This document shows, in pieces, positions 20,301 to 30,700 of a stretch of DNA of 64,000 bases. Source of the stretch: Symbiodinium natans (taxonomy: Eukaryota > Sar > Dinophyceae > Suessiales > Symbiodiniaceae). Location of the stretch: the NCBI GenBank assembly GCA_905221605.1, contig CAJNDS010000036.1, forward strand, positions 716,668 through 780,667, given 5' to 3'. The first letter of the stretch is position 1; every line of letters begins with the position of its first letter. The translations under genes and the position numbers were made by a program. The notes below the pieces were generated by a model. It searched no databases. It was not told the origin of the DNA and worked only from the letters and a program-made list of their open reading frames with translations.

Positions 20301-22903
20301 GGTTTAGGGTTTAGGGTTTAGGGTTTAGGGTTTAGGGTTTAGGGTTTAGGGTTTAGGGTATAGGGTATAGGCTTTAGGTTTAGGCTTTAGGGTTTAGCGT
20401 TTAGCGTTCAGGGTTTAGGGTTTAGGGTTTAGGGTGTAGGGTCTAGGGTGTAGGGTGTAGGATTTAGGGTTTAGGGTTTAGGGTTTAGGGGTAACCGGCC
20501 AAAGAAATCGGTTTTTCCAGCGGTGGCCTTTGCAGGTACCAAAATAGCAACAGAACGCATCCCTGAATCCTAGAACTGAGAACCCTTAACCCTAAACCCT
20601 AAACCCTAAATCCGACGGAAACAATCTAACCCCAAACGCACCACATGAAGAGCGAAGGCTTGAGGGTTTCGGGCTTAGGCGTTTCCTAGTAAGAAATTCA
20701 GGAAATACTTTAGAGCCAGATCTACCCCGGCACCTAACTCCCTCATTCAACCCCGAACCCCAAACCCTGAACCCTGAACCCTAAACCCCAAACCCCAAAC
20801 CCTAACCCTAAACCCCAACCCCCAACCCCCAAACCCTAAACCCCAAACCCTAACCCTAAACCCCAAACCCTAAACCCTAAACCCCAAACCCTAAACCCAG
20901 TGAGTTTAAGGCGGCGGCCCCACCTCGGCCTCGGTTGGGTTCATGCCCAGGAGGCGCATGCAGGTCCTTTTCTTACCAGGGGTTTAGGGTTTAGGGTTTA
21001 GGGTTTAGGGTTTAGGGTGTAGGGTTTAGGGTTTAGGGTTTAGGGTTTAGGGTTTAGGGTTTAGGGTTTAGGGTTTAGGGTTTAGGGTTTAGGGTTTAGG
21101 GTTTAGTTAGGGTTAGGGTCTTACGTAGGGAATGAGGGAAGGAGGTACCCGGCAGACTTGTCTTAAAGGGTCTATCCCTAACCCTAAACCCTAAACCCTA
21201 CACCCTAACTAAACCCCAAACTCTACTTCCCGCATTCCCGACCAAGAACCTGTCTCAGGTCTTCGGGGGGCTTGGAGCCCCCCTCTAACCTCGAAGATGA
21301 GCGGTTAGGGGGAGACCCTTCTGTACCCCAAAAATACCATAATCCTCACTCTAGGAACCCCCGCAAAACAGTGAGGGACCCAGATCTTAGGGGTTCGGGG
21401 GTTTAGGGTTGTGGGCTTAAACCCAAGCACTAGACAGGCCCTAAGACAAATACATGACAAACCTAAACCCCAAACCGGGGCCGAACAACGGATGGTGCAG
21501 CTCGAACAGATATTTCTCACATCAGCAGAGGCTCCAGAACTGCGGGGTCAGGGCAGTTGTAGAGATGTACGAGCATGTGTATGCGCAGACTGCCCCGGAA
21601 CTGCGGCTCAGTCGGCCAAAGTATGCGGCGACAAGCCGAAATCTCAACTGCTCGTGGCCGACATCATGGCCGATGTGAAAGGCCCCGCTGAGGTTCACGG
21701 AGACGTTGCCGGCGCGTAAAAGGTATTTCTCGCGCTGTGCGAGGAATTGGGTCTCTGGAGGCCACTTGGCTGACCCTAAACCCGACAAAGCTCTGAATTC
21801 TCTATTGCTCTCAAACCTCACAATGAACCGCGGGCTCAGTACAAACACACCCCTTGAGGACATAGGCTTCAACTGGGGTTTCGGGTCTACAGTTTGATGT
21901 TTAGATGAGTCCCAAACCCACAAAAGTCCTAAACCCTAAACCCTAGGACCCCCTCCCCCGCAGTCTTCAAAGCCTCCCAGGTCGGAACCTTGTCGGGCCT
22001 AGGGCTTAGGACTCAGTATATTTGGGGGGACCTAAACTCTCAACCCTGAACTCTGAATCCTAAAACCCTAAACCCTAAACCCTGAACCCTGAAACCTGAA
22101 CCTCAACCCCAAACCCTAAACCCCAAACCCTAAACCCTATACCCTATACCCTAAACCCTAAACCCTAAACCCTAAACCCTAACCCCTAAACCCTAAACCC
22201 CAAACTCTACGTGGGTAGAGGGTCCCCAGCTCGGTGACGTCCACGTTGCCACTCTGGTCGGCATCGAAGCGCTTGAAAACCGCCTTCTTCAGATTTAGGG
22301 TTTGGGGGTTTAAGGGTTTAGGGTTTGGGGTTTGGGGTTCAGGGTTTAGGGTTTAGGGTTTAGGGTTTAGGGTTTAAGGTTTAGGGTTTAGGGCTTAGGG
22401 TTTAGGGTTTAGGGTTTCGGGTTTCGGGTTTTCTGTTAGGGTTTGGAGGGTTTAGGGTTGAAGCTTCCCTAAACCCCAAACCCAAGGTTCCCTAAACCCC
22501 AAACCCGGTTTGGGCTTTAGGAGTGTGCTTGGCCCTACCTTTGGGGATAATACATAGTCACTTCTCAAAACGATGGTCCCTTTTGGGGTACCCCCAATGT
22601 TAGGCACCGCCTTGTGATATTAACCCCAAAAGGGACTCCAATTTAGAGAATCCCCTACATAGCTACCTCTTCATAATCAGCAGTGGGTCTAGGGATTATG
22701 GGGGACTTTCGGGTAGCTTTGTCGTAGAACGATACATACAGCGTATACCGACATGATGCTGGTAATCCTTCAGGCTCCTGTCTGATCTTTTGGTAGCAGA
22801 GCCCCTTCCCTAATTGTCGAAAAAAACCTAAACCCCAGCTTTACCTGCACGATGAACCCTTAGCCGCCTTGATAGCCTCATCTGAGTCCGGCTTTGCCTC
22901 CAT
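12981..22903 (-). CDS. calmodulin-like protein with four EF-hands, nine exons, complete
   Basis: Exons 5' to 3': 22868-22903, 22225-22283, 20924-20966, 19495-19544, 17581-17641, 16899-16941, 15412-15461, 14013-14058, 12981-13039. They join in phase to 447 nt: ATG, 148 residues, TAA, the usual calmodulin length. The protein starts MEAKPDSDEAIK and ends NYKEPSKRDL. EF loops lie at about residues 19-30 (DADQSGNVDVTE), 55-66 (DENKNGKLEYEE), 95-106 (DKEGTGKISKEM) and 131-142 (DADGDGMINYKE). Loop 3 has Met where the calcium-binding Glu of position 12 is expected, so that site may be weak or dead. The linker LGMNPTEAE closely matches calmodulin's LGQNPTEAE. The role is inferred from the family: a cytosolic calcium sensor binding target peptides. 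By my reading five introns start with GC, two with GT, one with GA; all end in AG. It could equally be called centrin- or troponin-C-like. Confidence 0.9.
13085..13558. repeat. TTTTAGGG octamer array
   Basis: About 50 units dominated by the octamer GGTTTTAG rather than the heptamer, with TTGAAGGG and TGTAGGG variants. It lies in the last intron of the EF-hand gene. Confidence 0.9.
13559..13640 (-). other. unique segment with open minus frame inside the last EF-hand intron
   Basis: After a GCAG the minus strand reads VEIDDTRYLLVDTEAGSNLE, then PYI and TAG. The main EF-hand frame skips it (exon 14013 joins 13039 in phase). It could be an alternative last exon or a piece of another gene. Confidence 0.3.
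13641..13829. repeat. TTTAGGG array with TTTTGGG variants
   Basis: About 26 units; the right part contains four TTTTGGG units in a row. Confidence 0.9.
14270..14386. repeat. TTTAGGG and TTGAGGG array
   Basis: TTTAGGG units followed by a block of six TTGAGGG units, then TTTAGGG again. Confidence 0.9.
14600..14914 (-). CDS. hypothetical open reading frame inside an EF-hand gene intron
   Basis: A 104-codon reading frame of normal amino-acid composition, ending NLNP, with an internal direct repeat (LLQGSFRNDDEFDPT and LFQGSFRNDD) from a duplicated stretch of about 36 bp. It lies in the intron between EF-hand exons 15412 and 14058 and contains no telomere-like repeats. No family recognised. It may be a fragment of a mobile element. 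The plus strand is also open over part of it. Confidence 0.3.
   Translation of the reverse strand: MWTNAATILVREGKRNADTQHPERTDLDVDEQLRDLVARMSSSDATLLQGSFRNDDEFDPTLFQGSFRNDDGAGEPGFNQIFYWLRTVLIGRRCMLEILDNLNP
15735..16000. repeat. CCCTAAA array, unique 90 bp, TTTAGGG array
   Basis: CCCTAAA at 15735-15825 and TTTAGGG at 15914-15998 flank a unique GC-rich stretch (15830-15910) that is open on the plus strand (GCGESTYCEVLVQKG) but is not part of the host reading frame. Confidence 0.8.
16060..16890. repeat. telomere-like remnants with short unique parts
   Basis: TTTAGGG type at 16065-16150 and 16255-16425, unique DNA 16430-16640 including a MITE end (TACCCATGAACC at 16606), CCCTAAA type at 16660-16890 before EF-hand exon 16899. 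Confidence 0.7.
17040..17400. mobile_element. inverted-repeat element interrupted by a CCCTAAA array
   Basis: AT-rich unique DNA containing repeated and inverted ATGGTCC / GGACCAT and CTAAGGGTAC / GTACCCTTAG motifs. A CCCTAAA array at 17220-17290 splits it. A related sequence lies at 27320-27470. Confidence 0.5.
17505..17785. repeat. TTTAGGG arrays either side of EF-hand exon 5
   Basis: Near-perfect arrays at 17507-17571 and 17650-17783 (about 19 units). Here both sides have the same orientation. Confidence 0.95.
17935..18230 (-). CDS. hypothetical ORF or mobile-element fragment in an EF-hand gene intron
   Basis: Minus-strand stretch reading FCVHCDCPHHVLARWMEQ, then MRLADISKYVGRHSIPTVDG and EAALRKRLLPDGPIV. 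The C-x-x-C-x-C plus HH pattern could bind metal. The sequence is unique, not telomere-like, and ends by running into an array at 17.94 kb. It lies inside the 1853-bp intron between EF-hand exons 19495 and 17641 and is not needed for that protein. Family not recognised. Confidence 0.3.
18277..18370. mobile_element. 94-bp MITE-like inverted repeat
   Basis: Ends TATAGTGAAGTCCAGAAAGT and ACTTTCTGGAGTTTACTATA are complementary with few mismatches; the centre is TA-rich. Non-coding. Confidence 0.7.
18830..19420. repeat. TTTAGGG/TTTTGGG arrays, duplicated unique motif, CCCTAAA array
   Basis: TTTAGGG/TTTTGGG at 18833-18945; TTTAGGG at 19200-19317, bounded by GTTTCAGGGCATCTTC (from 19161) and GTTTCAGGGCATCCTC (from 19326); CCCTAAA at 19350-19415. 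Confidence 0.8.
19960..20500. repeat. TTTAGGG arrays
   Basis: Arrays at 19965-20082 and 20242-20490, the latter with about 30 units and several TGTAGGG and TATAGGG variants. Unique DNA between them shows no gene. Confidence 0.9.
20745..21110. repeat. CCCTAAA and TTTAGGG arrays flanking EF-hand exon 3
   Basis: CCCTAAA/CCCCAAA at 20755-20898 on the donor side and TTTAGGG at 20980-21107 on the acceptor side of exon 20924-20966: a clear example of the orientation rule. Confidence 0.95.
21115..22025. other. unique intron DNA
   Basis: Mostly non-repetitive sequence in the intron between EF-hand exons 22225 and 20966. Several overlapping frames are open on both strands around 21411-21900; none shows a family motif. 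Confidence 0.4.
22030..22500. repeat. CCCTAAA and TTTAGGG arrays flanking EF-hand exon 2
   Basis: CCCTAAA at 22030-22210 on the donor side; TTTAGGG at 22293-22465 on the acceptor side of exon 22225-22283. Confidence 0.9.
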
Positions 22904-23180
22904 GGCTCCTGGCTGGTTTAACACTCAGTTTACCCTGAGGCTCGAAATTACATACCTCAAGCACCTGAGATGGGGGCTTCCGAAGTTAGGGGTGCCTGAT
23001 TGGGGTCCTTCATATCGGGGAGTCCTCTTTTTTGGGGATCTTTCTTGGGGGTTCCCTATGTTCGTAAACCCTCTCTGGCGACTTCTCAAAATTAGGGTCC
23101 CTTTTTGGGTACCCTAAATCATAGGGGCCGCCTCTTATGATGGTAACCCCAAAAGCGACCCAAATTTAGGGAATGAACAT
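22560..23180. mobile_element. two copies of a palindromic MITE-like family
   Basis: Copies at about 22560-22665 and 23080-23180 share CTTCTCAAAA, GGTCCCTTTT, GGGTACCC and CCCCAAAAG..GACCCAATTTAG-type halves in inverted order. A third relative lies at about 51722-51815. The 5' exon of the EF-hand gene lies between the first two. Confidence 0.6.
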
Positions 23181-23599
23181 ATGGTGGTTTGGGCCCGTGG
23201 CTCCCAAAAAGCCTTTAAACAGAGAGTCTGTAGAGCCTAAAGGGTTAAAGCTCAGGTTTTGGAGGGTCTGTACGTGGGTTCGTGGGTAGGGTTATAAGTA
23301 GTGTAACTATACATTTATACCCTTCCCTCGGTCACACTTCTATCTAACCATGAGCGTCCAAGTAAGCCCTGCCGTGCGCAGGGATTTCTGTGGTTCTCAA
23401 AACCAAAAATCCATGTGCGGGGTTTGGGGGGCTGAGGGTTTAGGAAGAGGGCCATGCGTGGTTTGATAGTTTACCCAAAACCCTAAACCCTAAACCCTGG
23501 TCCTATAGGCACACGTACACGAGACTCTCAGACCTCGAAAGGCCTCGGGGCTTAGGGTTTAGGGGGTTTCAGGTTTGTGGTTTGGGGTTTAGGGTTGGG

Positions 23600-23900
23600 T
23601 TTAGGGTTCAGGGTTTGGGGGGTTCGGGTTTCAGGAACCCAAAGACTTCCCAGGCACCCAAACATACCGGAAGACCAAGAAGAAACGCCACAGCCCGGCA
23701 GACCTGAAAGCCCTACCAGCCTAAAGGTCTTAATATCCCCAAAACGCAGCGGTGTTCGGGGCTTGGGACTCCAAGCCCAAACCCTAAACCCTAAACCCTA
23801 AACCCTAACCCTAAACCCTAAACCCTAAACCCTAAACCCTAAACCCTAAACCCTAAACCCTAAACCCTAGCCCTAAACCCTAAGCCCCAAAGATGAGTCT
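23600..23900. repeat. unique segment and CCCTAAA array
   Basis: 23630-23770 is unique, with a hydrophobic minus-strand frame (FLLGLPVCLGAWEVFGF) that might be an exon. 23780-23890 is a CCCTAAA array. Confidence 0.5.
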
Positions 23901-23925
23901 CCTTGGGGTGCAGGGCACCAGGGGC

Positions 23926-23970
23926 ACGACTGCGAGCCCCAAAGGCAGCGGCGATGAGGCTCCGGGGTCT
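23926..23970 (-). CDS. possible further exon of the ABC transporter
   Basis: A minus-strand open stretch reading LIAAAFGARSRAP would follow ALTRVQQAGE well, since ABCD proteins continue with an IAF(F/Y)GG motif there, but the splice phase was not settled. The plus strand is also open. It is the last plausible piece of the transporter before the EF-hand gene starts at 22903. Confidence 0.3.
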
Positions 23971-24194
23971 CCCCTAGACCCTGAACGTTCGGGCTGAATA
24001 TAGGTGCCCGAATAATTAGAATAGCGTTTTGGGGGTGATATAGTTTGATAAGGACCGTAAGGTAATACTACTCGGAATTACTTGGAGGCTCATGGGGCAA
24101 TTACAAGGGTTTAGCGGCCGCGGTAGCGAAAAGCCACGGCCTTAAACATCGGAAGCGGAAGGTCAGGGCCCGAGACAGGGGCCCATTTAAATTG

Positions 24195-24740
24195 GGGTTT
24201 CGGGCTTAGGGTTAGGGTTTAGGGTTTAGGGTTTAGGGTTTAGGGTTTAGGGTTTAGGGTTTAGGGTTTAGGGTTTAGGATTTAGGGTTTAAGGCTTAGG
24301 GTTTGGGTTTAGGGTTTAGGGTTTAGGGTGTAGGGTGTAGGGTTTAGGGTTTAGGGTCTATGTGTAAATAGAATGGTTTATTAGGAGCAGTTTTCAGTAT
24401 GTTTCATTTAGGGTTCTGAGGGGAGAATCGGCAGAAACCTGAGCCCCCAAAACGTTTGCTTAAGACCCTACACCCCCTGCCCAACCCTAAACCCTTCCCT
24501 GAACCTTGAACCCTCCAAGCCCTGAAACCCCCCTAAACCCTACAAACCCTTTTGAACCCATAGAACACTATAGAACCCTAAAATACGCTATAAAACCCTA
24601 AAATACCCTAGACCCCAAGCCCTACCCTAGAAACCCCAAACCGTAAACCCTACACCCTAAACCCTAGAACGCCCCAACAAAACTAAACCTAAAATAAAAC
24701 TAATCATCACAACCATAATCAATACGAAAAGGAAATTCAA
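24195..24740. repeat. TTTAGGG array then degenerate CCCTAAA DNA
   Basis: TTTAGGG at 24200-24358; diverged CCCTAAA at 24465-24670; no further gene signal. Confidence 0.8.
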
Positions 24741-24756
24741 AGCCTGGGTTGGCGGC

Positions 24757-27700
24757 TCTCTCCCGCCTGCTGCACCCGAGTCAAGGCCTGCGACAGAGGG
24801 GCCGCCCTGGGGACCCTGCGCGGAGGCCTTTTAGAAGGGCTTTCTCTGAGGGAATTTAGGGTTGAGGGTGTAGGTTTAGGGTGTAGGATTTAGGGTTTCG
24901 GGTTTAGGGCTTAGGGTTTAGGGCCTAGGCTTTAGGGTTTAGGGAATTTTAGGGTTTTGCCGAGCTGATTCTGGTGGAATTTAGGGTTTTTTTCTTTTTA
25001 AGAAGGGATTCTCTGAGGAATCTCCTAAGGGCTTTTAAGGATTTCGGGCTCCTAAGGGCTTTTAAAGGACTTAGGGCTTTAACGGGCTTTGAAAAGATCT
25101 AGAGTTTTAACAGGATGTTTAAAGGGTTTGGAGACACCCCAAGTAGGGTTATACGTAGGTTAACAAAGGTATAGCTGGTTAATAAAGGGATTTGTAAAGG
25201 TTTGGTGGTTTAGGGCTCAGGGTTTGGGTTTAGGGTCGGCAAGACACCCCTACTTGGAGGTTCATGTCAAAGTAGGGTTCTACGTAGGTTAACAAAGGTA
25301 TAGCTGGTTCGAACCGAACCCCAAACCCTAAACCCTAAACTTATAACCATGATTTAGGGTTTAGGGTTTTAGGTTTAGGGTTTAGGGATGTGGGTTTAGG
25401 GTTTAGAGCTTCAGTTTCGGGATTACTTGGAAGTTCATGGGTAGCTACTGGAGCGGCAAGCGGGGATTTACAGCCATGATGGCTTGCAACCGCACGCAGG
25501 GCACTAGAAACCCTGCTTGGAGGTTCATAGGTTGTCATAAATTTCTCTAGGCTATAACTAGATCTATACTTACAACCTTACTTAGGGTACTTATAACCCT
25601 ACGTAACTACCCATGAACCAGCCCCTAAGCCCTGAACCATCCCAACACCCGCAAACAACAAACTGTTTGGTCGCGGGGGTTCGGGAGGGGGGGGTCAACG
25701 GGTTTGACGGTCTCTCCTTACCCTAAACCCTAAACCCTAAACCCTAAACCCTAAACCCTAAACCTTAAACCCTAAATCCTAAATCCTAAACCCTACACAG
25801 GGCTTTGGCTTCAATCAAGCAATCGGGTTGGAGCCTGCTGGTAGGCGCCATCTGCCTGTCCATCAAAAGTTCCGCCAAGAGTGCTTTTCCTAGGTTGGCC
25901 CTTAAAGCCCTCTGAAAAAGAATCTCAAATTGCTATCCCCTGTAAGGGTTTAGGGTTTAGGGTTTACGGTTTAGGGTTTAGGGTTTACCCAATCAGAAAA
26001 AAAAACAAAATGTCCCAAGGGCCTACCTACACTTACAGGATGCCAATAACCCGGGCAGCTGGGTGGTTTCTGGGTTGCGTCGTGGACTTAGGCTCATGGC
26101 TTGAGGACCCCCAAACCCTAAACCCTTTGGGTTTTTGGCCTCAGGGTCGCACCTGAATCACCATCCGAAACCTCTGGGGCAATTATCAGCTCCTCTACTT
26201 AAGCCCTCAAACCCTAAAACGAAACCCGAAACCCGAAACCCTAAACCCCCAAAAGAATTCCCGACCGTAGGCTCTACTCGCAGAGGTTTAGGGGTTTAGG
26301 GTTTAGGGGCGCAAGGCTTTGGAGCCTCGAAGTGTCCTGCCCGAAGCCCTGAGTTTAGGGTTCAGAGTTTAGGGTTTAGGGTTTAGGGTTTAGGGTTTAG
26401 GGTTTAGGGTTTAGGGTTTAGGGTTTAGGGTTTAGGGTTTAGGGTTTAGGGTTTAGGGTTTAGGTTTAGGGTTTAGGGTTTAGGGTTTAGGGCCGCCTTG
26501 TACACCTGCATTGCCACGCTCCAGTCCGGGCTTGTCAACCTGCCGGTGACAGGAGCACCACCCCGAACAACCCAAATGAGACCGAACCCTAAACCCTAAA
26601 CCCTAAACCGTCGTTAAGCATGGGTTTAGGGCTTAGGGTTGAGGAGTTTTAGGGGTTTAGGGGATTTCGGATTCGGGCTCTCACCCCCAAGAGCTAGTAC
26701 AGCATCCCCCCCTACACCCACGCAAGCCTAAACCCGGGACCATAAACCTGAACGCCTGCAAGGGTCGATGGCTTCCATAAGGTTGCGAAGCGGAAATCGA
26801 CATTCCAAATGTTCGTGACATGGCTCTTGGACCCTAAACCCTAAACCCTAAACCCTTTACCCTTTAAACCCCAAACCCAAAGAGCCCTCGCTTTGGGCCT
26901 CAGGTCCCAGGAATTGTGCTGCGGTATACCCCTGAACCCCGAAATCCCCCTACTAAAACCTAAGCCTCAACCCCTACTAAACCCCCTAAACTCCTGCACC
27001 CCTTAAAGCCCTGAACCCACTTCAACCCTAAACCCTAAACCCGAAGCCCCAAACCCTAAACCCTAAACCCTACGGCTGTGGGCCGACGGCGCCTGTAGCT
27101 GAGCGGCACGATGAAGAAGCTGTAGAGGTACGGCCTGGCAGCAACGAAGCTACGGTGCCTTCGAAGGGTTTCGGGTTTAGGGTTTAGGGTGTAGGGTTTA
27201 GGGTTTAGGGTCTAGGGTCTAGGGTGTAGGGTTTAGGGTTTAGGGTTTAGGGTTTAGGGTTTAGGGTTTAGGGTTTAAGGCTTTCGGGCTTAGGGTTTCG
27301 GGTTTAGGGGTCAACCCTGAACTCTTAAGGTACGTAGTTTCATGGTCCCTTAATGCGGCCCCCTACATTCTTTAAAGGGTTCTGAAGTATGGGCCCTCAG
27401 GTTTTGTAGGGTAGAAAAGAGGTCCCCATGTAAGGGCCCACATTAAGAAGCCACGTAACTACACCAGAATAGCCCTCAACCCCAGACCCTAAACCCCAAA
27501 CCCTAAACCCTAAACCCTAAACCCTAAACCCTAAACCTCTTCAGGGTTTAGGGCTTCGAGGGTCTCCGAAATGAAAACATGAACACCACGTCGGGGCTTT
27601 GATTCCACGGTGTTCGGGCTTGGAGGCTTCGTACACAGAAACCCTAGGAGTAACACCTCAAACCCTCAACCCTAAACCCTAAACCCTAAACCCTCAACCC

Positions 27701-30700
27701 TAAACCCTAAACCCCTCTCCATCCGAGGGCGCCACAGGAACACGGCAAAGAGGCCCCGGCGCCGGTATCTGAGAACAAAGATTCGGCTTTCGAGGGTTTG
27801 GGGTTAGGGGGTTTGGGGGTTTAGGGTTTAGGGTTTGGGGTTTAGGGTTTAGGGTTTGGGGTTTAGGGTTTAGGGTTTAGGGTTTAGGGGCTTTAGGGGC
27901 TTTAGGGATTTTTAGGGTCTTTTAGGGTTTTCGGGTTTAGGGCTTTAGGGCTTTGAGGTTTTCAGGGTTTGGGGACTTTAGGGTTTTCAGGGTTTCGGGT
28001 TTTAGGTGTTGAGGCTTTAGGGGGTTTTAGGGGACGTTGGGGCTTTTTCGGGCTTGAGGGCTTTGGGGCTTTAATGTTTTTGGGGCTTGGGGGGCTGGAG
28101 GGCTTTTGGGGCGTTTTGAGCTTCCTGCCGCCCATTGCTCGCGCCAACGCCTCGAGCCTTTTGAGCTCGGCGCGCGTCATCTCTAGACTCTAGACTCCAG
28201 ATTGACTGAGTCGCGTCTTCTTCTGCTGCGGGCACATCTGACATCCCGAAGAAAAGGATTTCGGGCTTTTGGTTTAGGGTTCAGGGCCTCAGCCCTAAAC
28301 CCGAAGACCCGAAGACCCGAAGAGCCTAAACCCTAAACCCTAAACCTCCAAAACTCCTCGGACGGCCCAGCAAAAAAGTCGAACCCCCCCCTGAACAATA
28401 CACGCAGATCCCGAAACCCTAAACCCTAAACCCTGAAACCCTAACCCGAAACCCTAACAAACCCTAAACCCTGAACCTTGAACCCTAAACCCTGAACCCT
28501 AAACCCTGAACCCTAACCCTAAACCCTGAACCCTAAACCCTGAACCCTAAACCCTGAACCCTGAACCCTAAACCCTAAACCCTGAACCCTGAACCCTAAA
28601 CCCTAAACCCTAAACCCTGAACCCTAAACCCTAAACCCTGACCCTGAACCCTAAAACCTAAACCCCCTGAACCCTAAACCCTGAACCCTGAACCCTAACC
28701 CTAACCCCTAAACCCTTAAACCCTAAACCCTAAACCCTGAACCCTAAACCCTAAACCCTGAACCCTGAACCCTAAACCCTAAACCCTAAACCCTGAACCC
28801 TAAACCCTGAACCCTGAACCCTAACCCTAAACCCTAAACCCTTAAACCCTAAACCCTAAACCCTAAACCCTAAACCCTGAACCCTAAACCCTGAACCTAA
28901 GGCCCCTCCACCCTGAGGCTGCCACAGGGCCCAGCTGGAGAAGAGCGACATGGTCACCTCGGGGGCGCGAGTTGCAGACTCTCTAAGGCTGAAGGTTGAG
29001 AAGTTTTTGGGGTTTAGGGTTTAGGGTTTAGGGTTTAGGGTTTAGGGTTTAGGGTTTAGGGTTTAGGGTTTAGGGTTTAGGGTTTAGGGTTTAGGGTTTA
29101 GGGTTTAGGGCTAGGTTGAGGGCTGAGGGCTGAGGGTGAGGGCTGAGGGCTGAGGGCTGAGGGCTGAGGGTTGAGGGCTGAGGGTTGAGGGCTGAGGGTT
29201 TATCTAGGGGTTTCAGGTTCGGCTTCTAAAGGGGAGGAGTTAAAAGCTGTTTAAGGTCTCAGGGTCGGTTTTTAGGATTTAGAGTTGAGAATCAAAGGAC
29301 TGCAGGATCTCGGGTTGGAGGGCTTGAGGTTCAAGGCTTGCTAGGCGGGGGTGCGGGGCTCATGGGTAAACTTCGTCGGGTATAGAAGTGGGGCAGCTAT
29401 ATAGTTCCCTCTTAGCGGGGAATTCAGGAACTAGGTACCCCATATAATTTCTATAAGGAGCATTAAGGAAGATAACGCACCTGATTCCCCGAACTCCCTA
29501 CTAAGCCCTAAACAGGAGCGGTTGCTGACATGGTAGACGGAAGTGCAAACGTTCAGTGTCTCGCGATTTGTGTCCAGGCTTGAGACTTAATCTCAGGTTG
29601 GAGGTTGCGGCTTGGGGTTTAACTGTGTTAGTCACCTCAGGTTCAAGGCTTAGGGCTTTTTGTTGCCCCTGTAGGACACCAGGAACCCACATGGAGTTGG
29701 TCAATTTTTCATGAAGGCAGACTTGAAGTTTGGGATTAAGGGTTGCCTGCGCTGTATCCTAAACTTCTTTGCTCGCCCCCCCTCCCCCCCCCCCCTCCCC
29801 CCCCTGAACGTGAAAACCCGCATGCCCCCACCGACAACCTAACGCTGTCTACTCCCGAGCTGTCATTGACAATGCCCTCTAGCAAGCTATATTTGAAGGT
29901 TCATAGGTAGTTATATGTAGTGCTATAAGTACCCTAAGAAAGGTTATCATCAGTTATAACTCTAGTTACCCTACTTGTAACCCACTTATACTTACCCATG
30001 AACCTCCAAGTAAGTAGGGGCGATAAGTGCGGCTACTCTACTTCTAACTTCTGACCAGCCCCCAGGTAGCTACTTGAAGGTCCATGTGTAGTTGCAAGTA
30101 GGGTGAGAAGTACCCTAAGCAAGGAACCAGTGGTGATTGTAGTTGCACTACTCAGAACCCCACTGATGACTTCCCCTGAACCTTCAAGTAGCCCTAAACC
30201 CTAAACTCTAGACCCCATGAACCTCCAAGTAGCCCTAAACCCTCAACCCTAAACCCTAGATCTTACGAACCTCCAAGCAGGGCATATAGGTGTCTGGATA
30301 CCTGAGGCAGTGACGCCCGACAGCCCGCTAATGAGCACTCCTGTCAGCGCCTCACAGCCCGACCTCCCGGACGCAGCTTATGGCTGAGAGATGAGGGCTT
30401 AAGGCTGAGGGCCCGGGGTTTAGGGTTTCAAGGGTTTAGGGTTTAGGGTTTAGGGTCTAGGGTTCAGGGCTGAGGGTTTGGAAGGAAAGGCCCGAAAGCT
30501 AAGGCAGGATGTTACCAGGCTTCCGAAAAATTAGGGCTGAGGAGTCAGGGTTCAGCATTCCTGTCTTGAGTTCCTTCTAGGGGGATTCGATGACGTTTGC
30601 GGGGCAAAAAGGGCCCCTAAACCCCTAAACCCAAAACCCGAAACCCGAAACCCTGAACCCGAGACCCGAAACCTAAAACCCTAATCCCTATTCCCTAATC

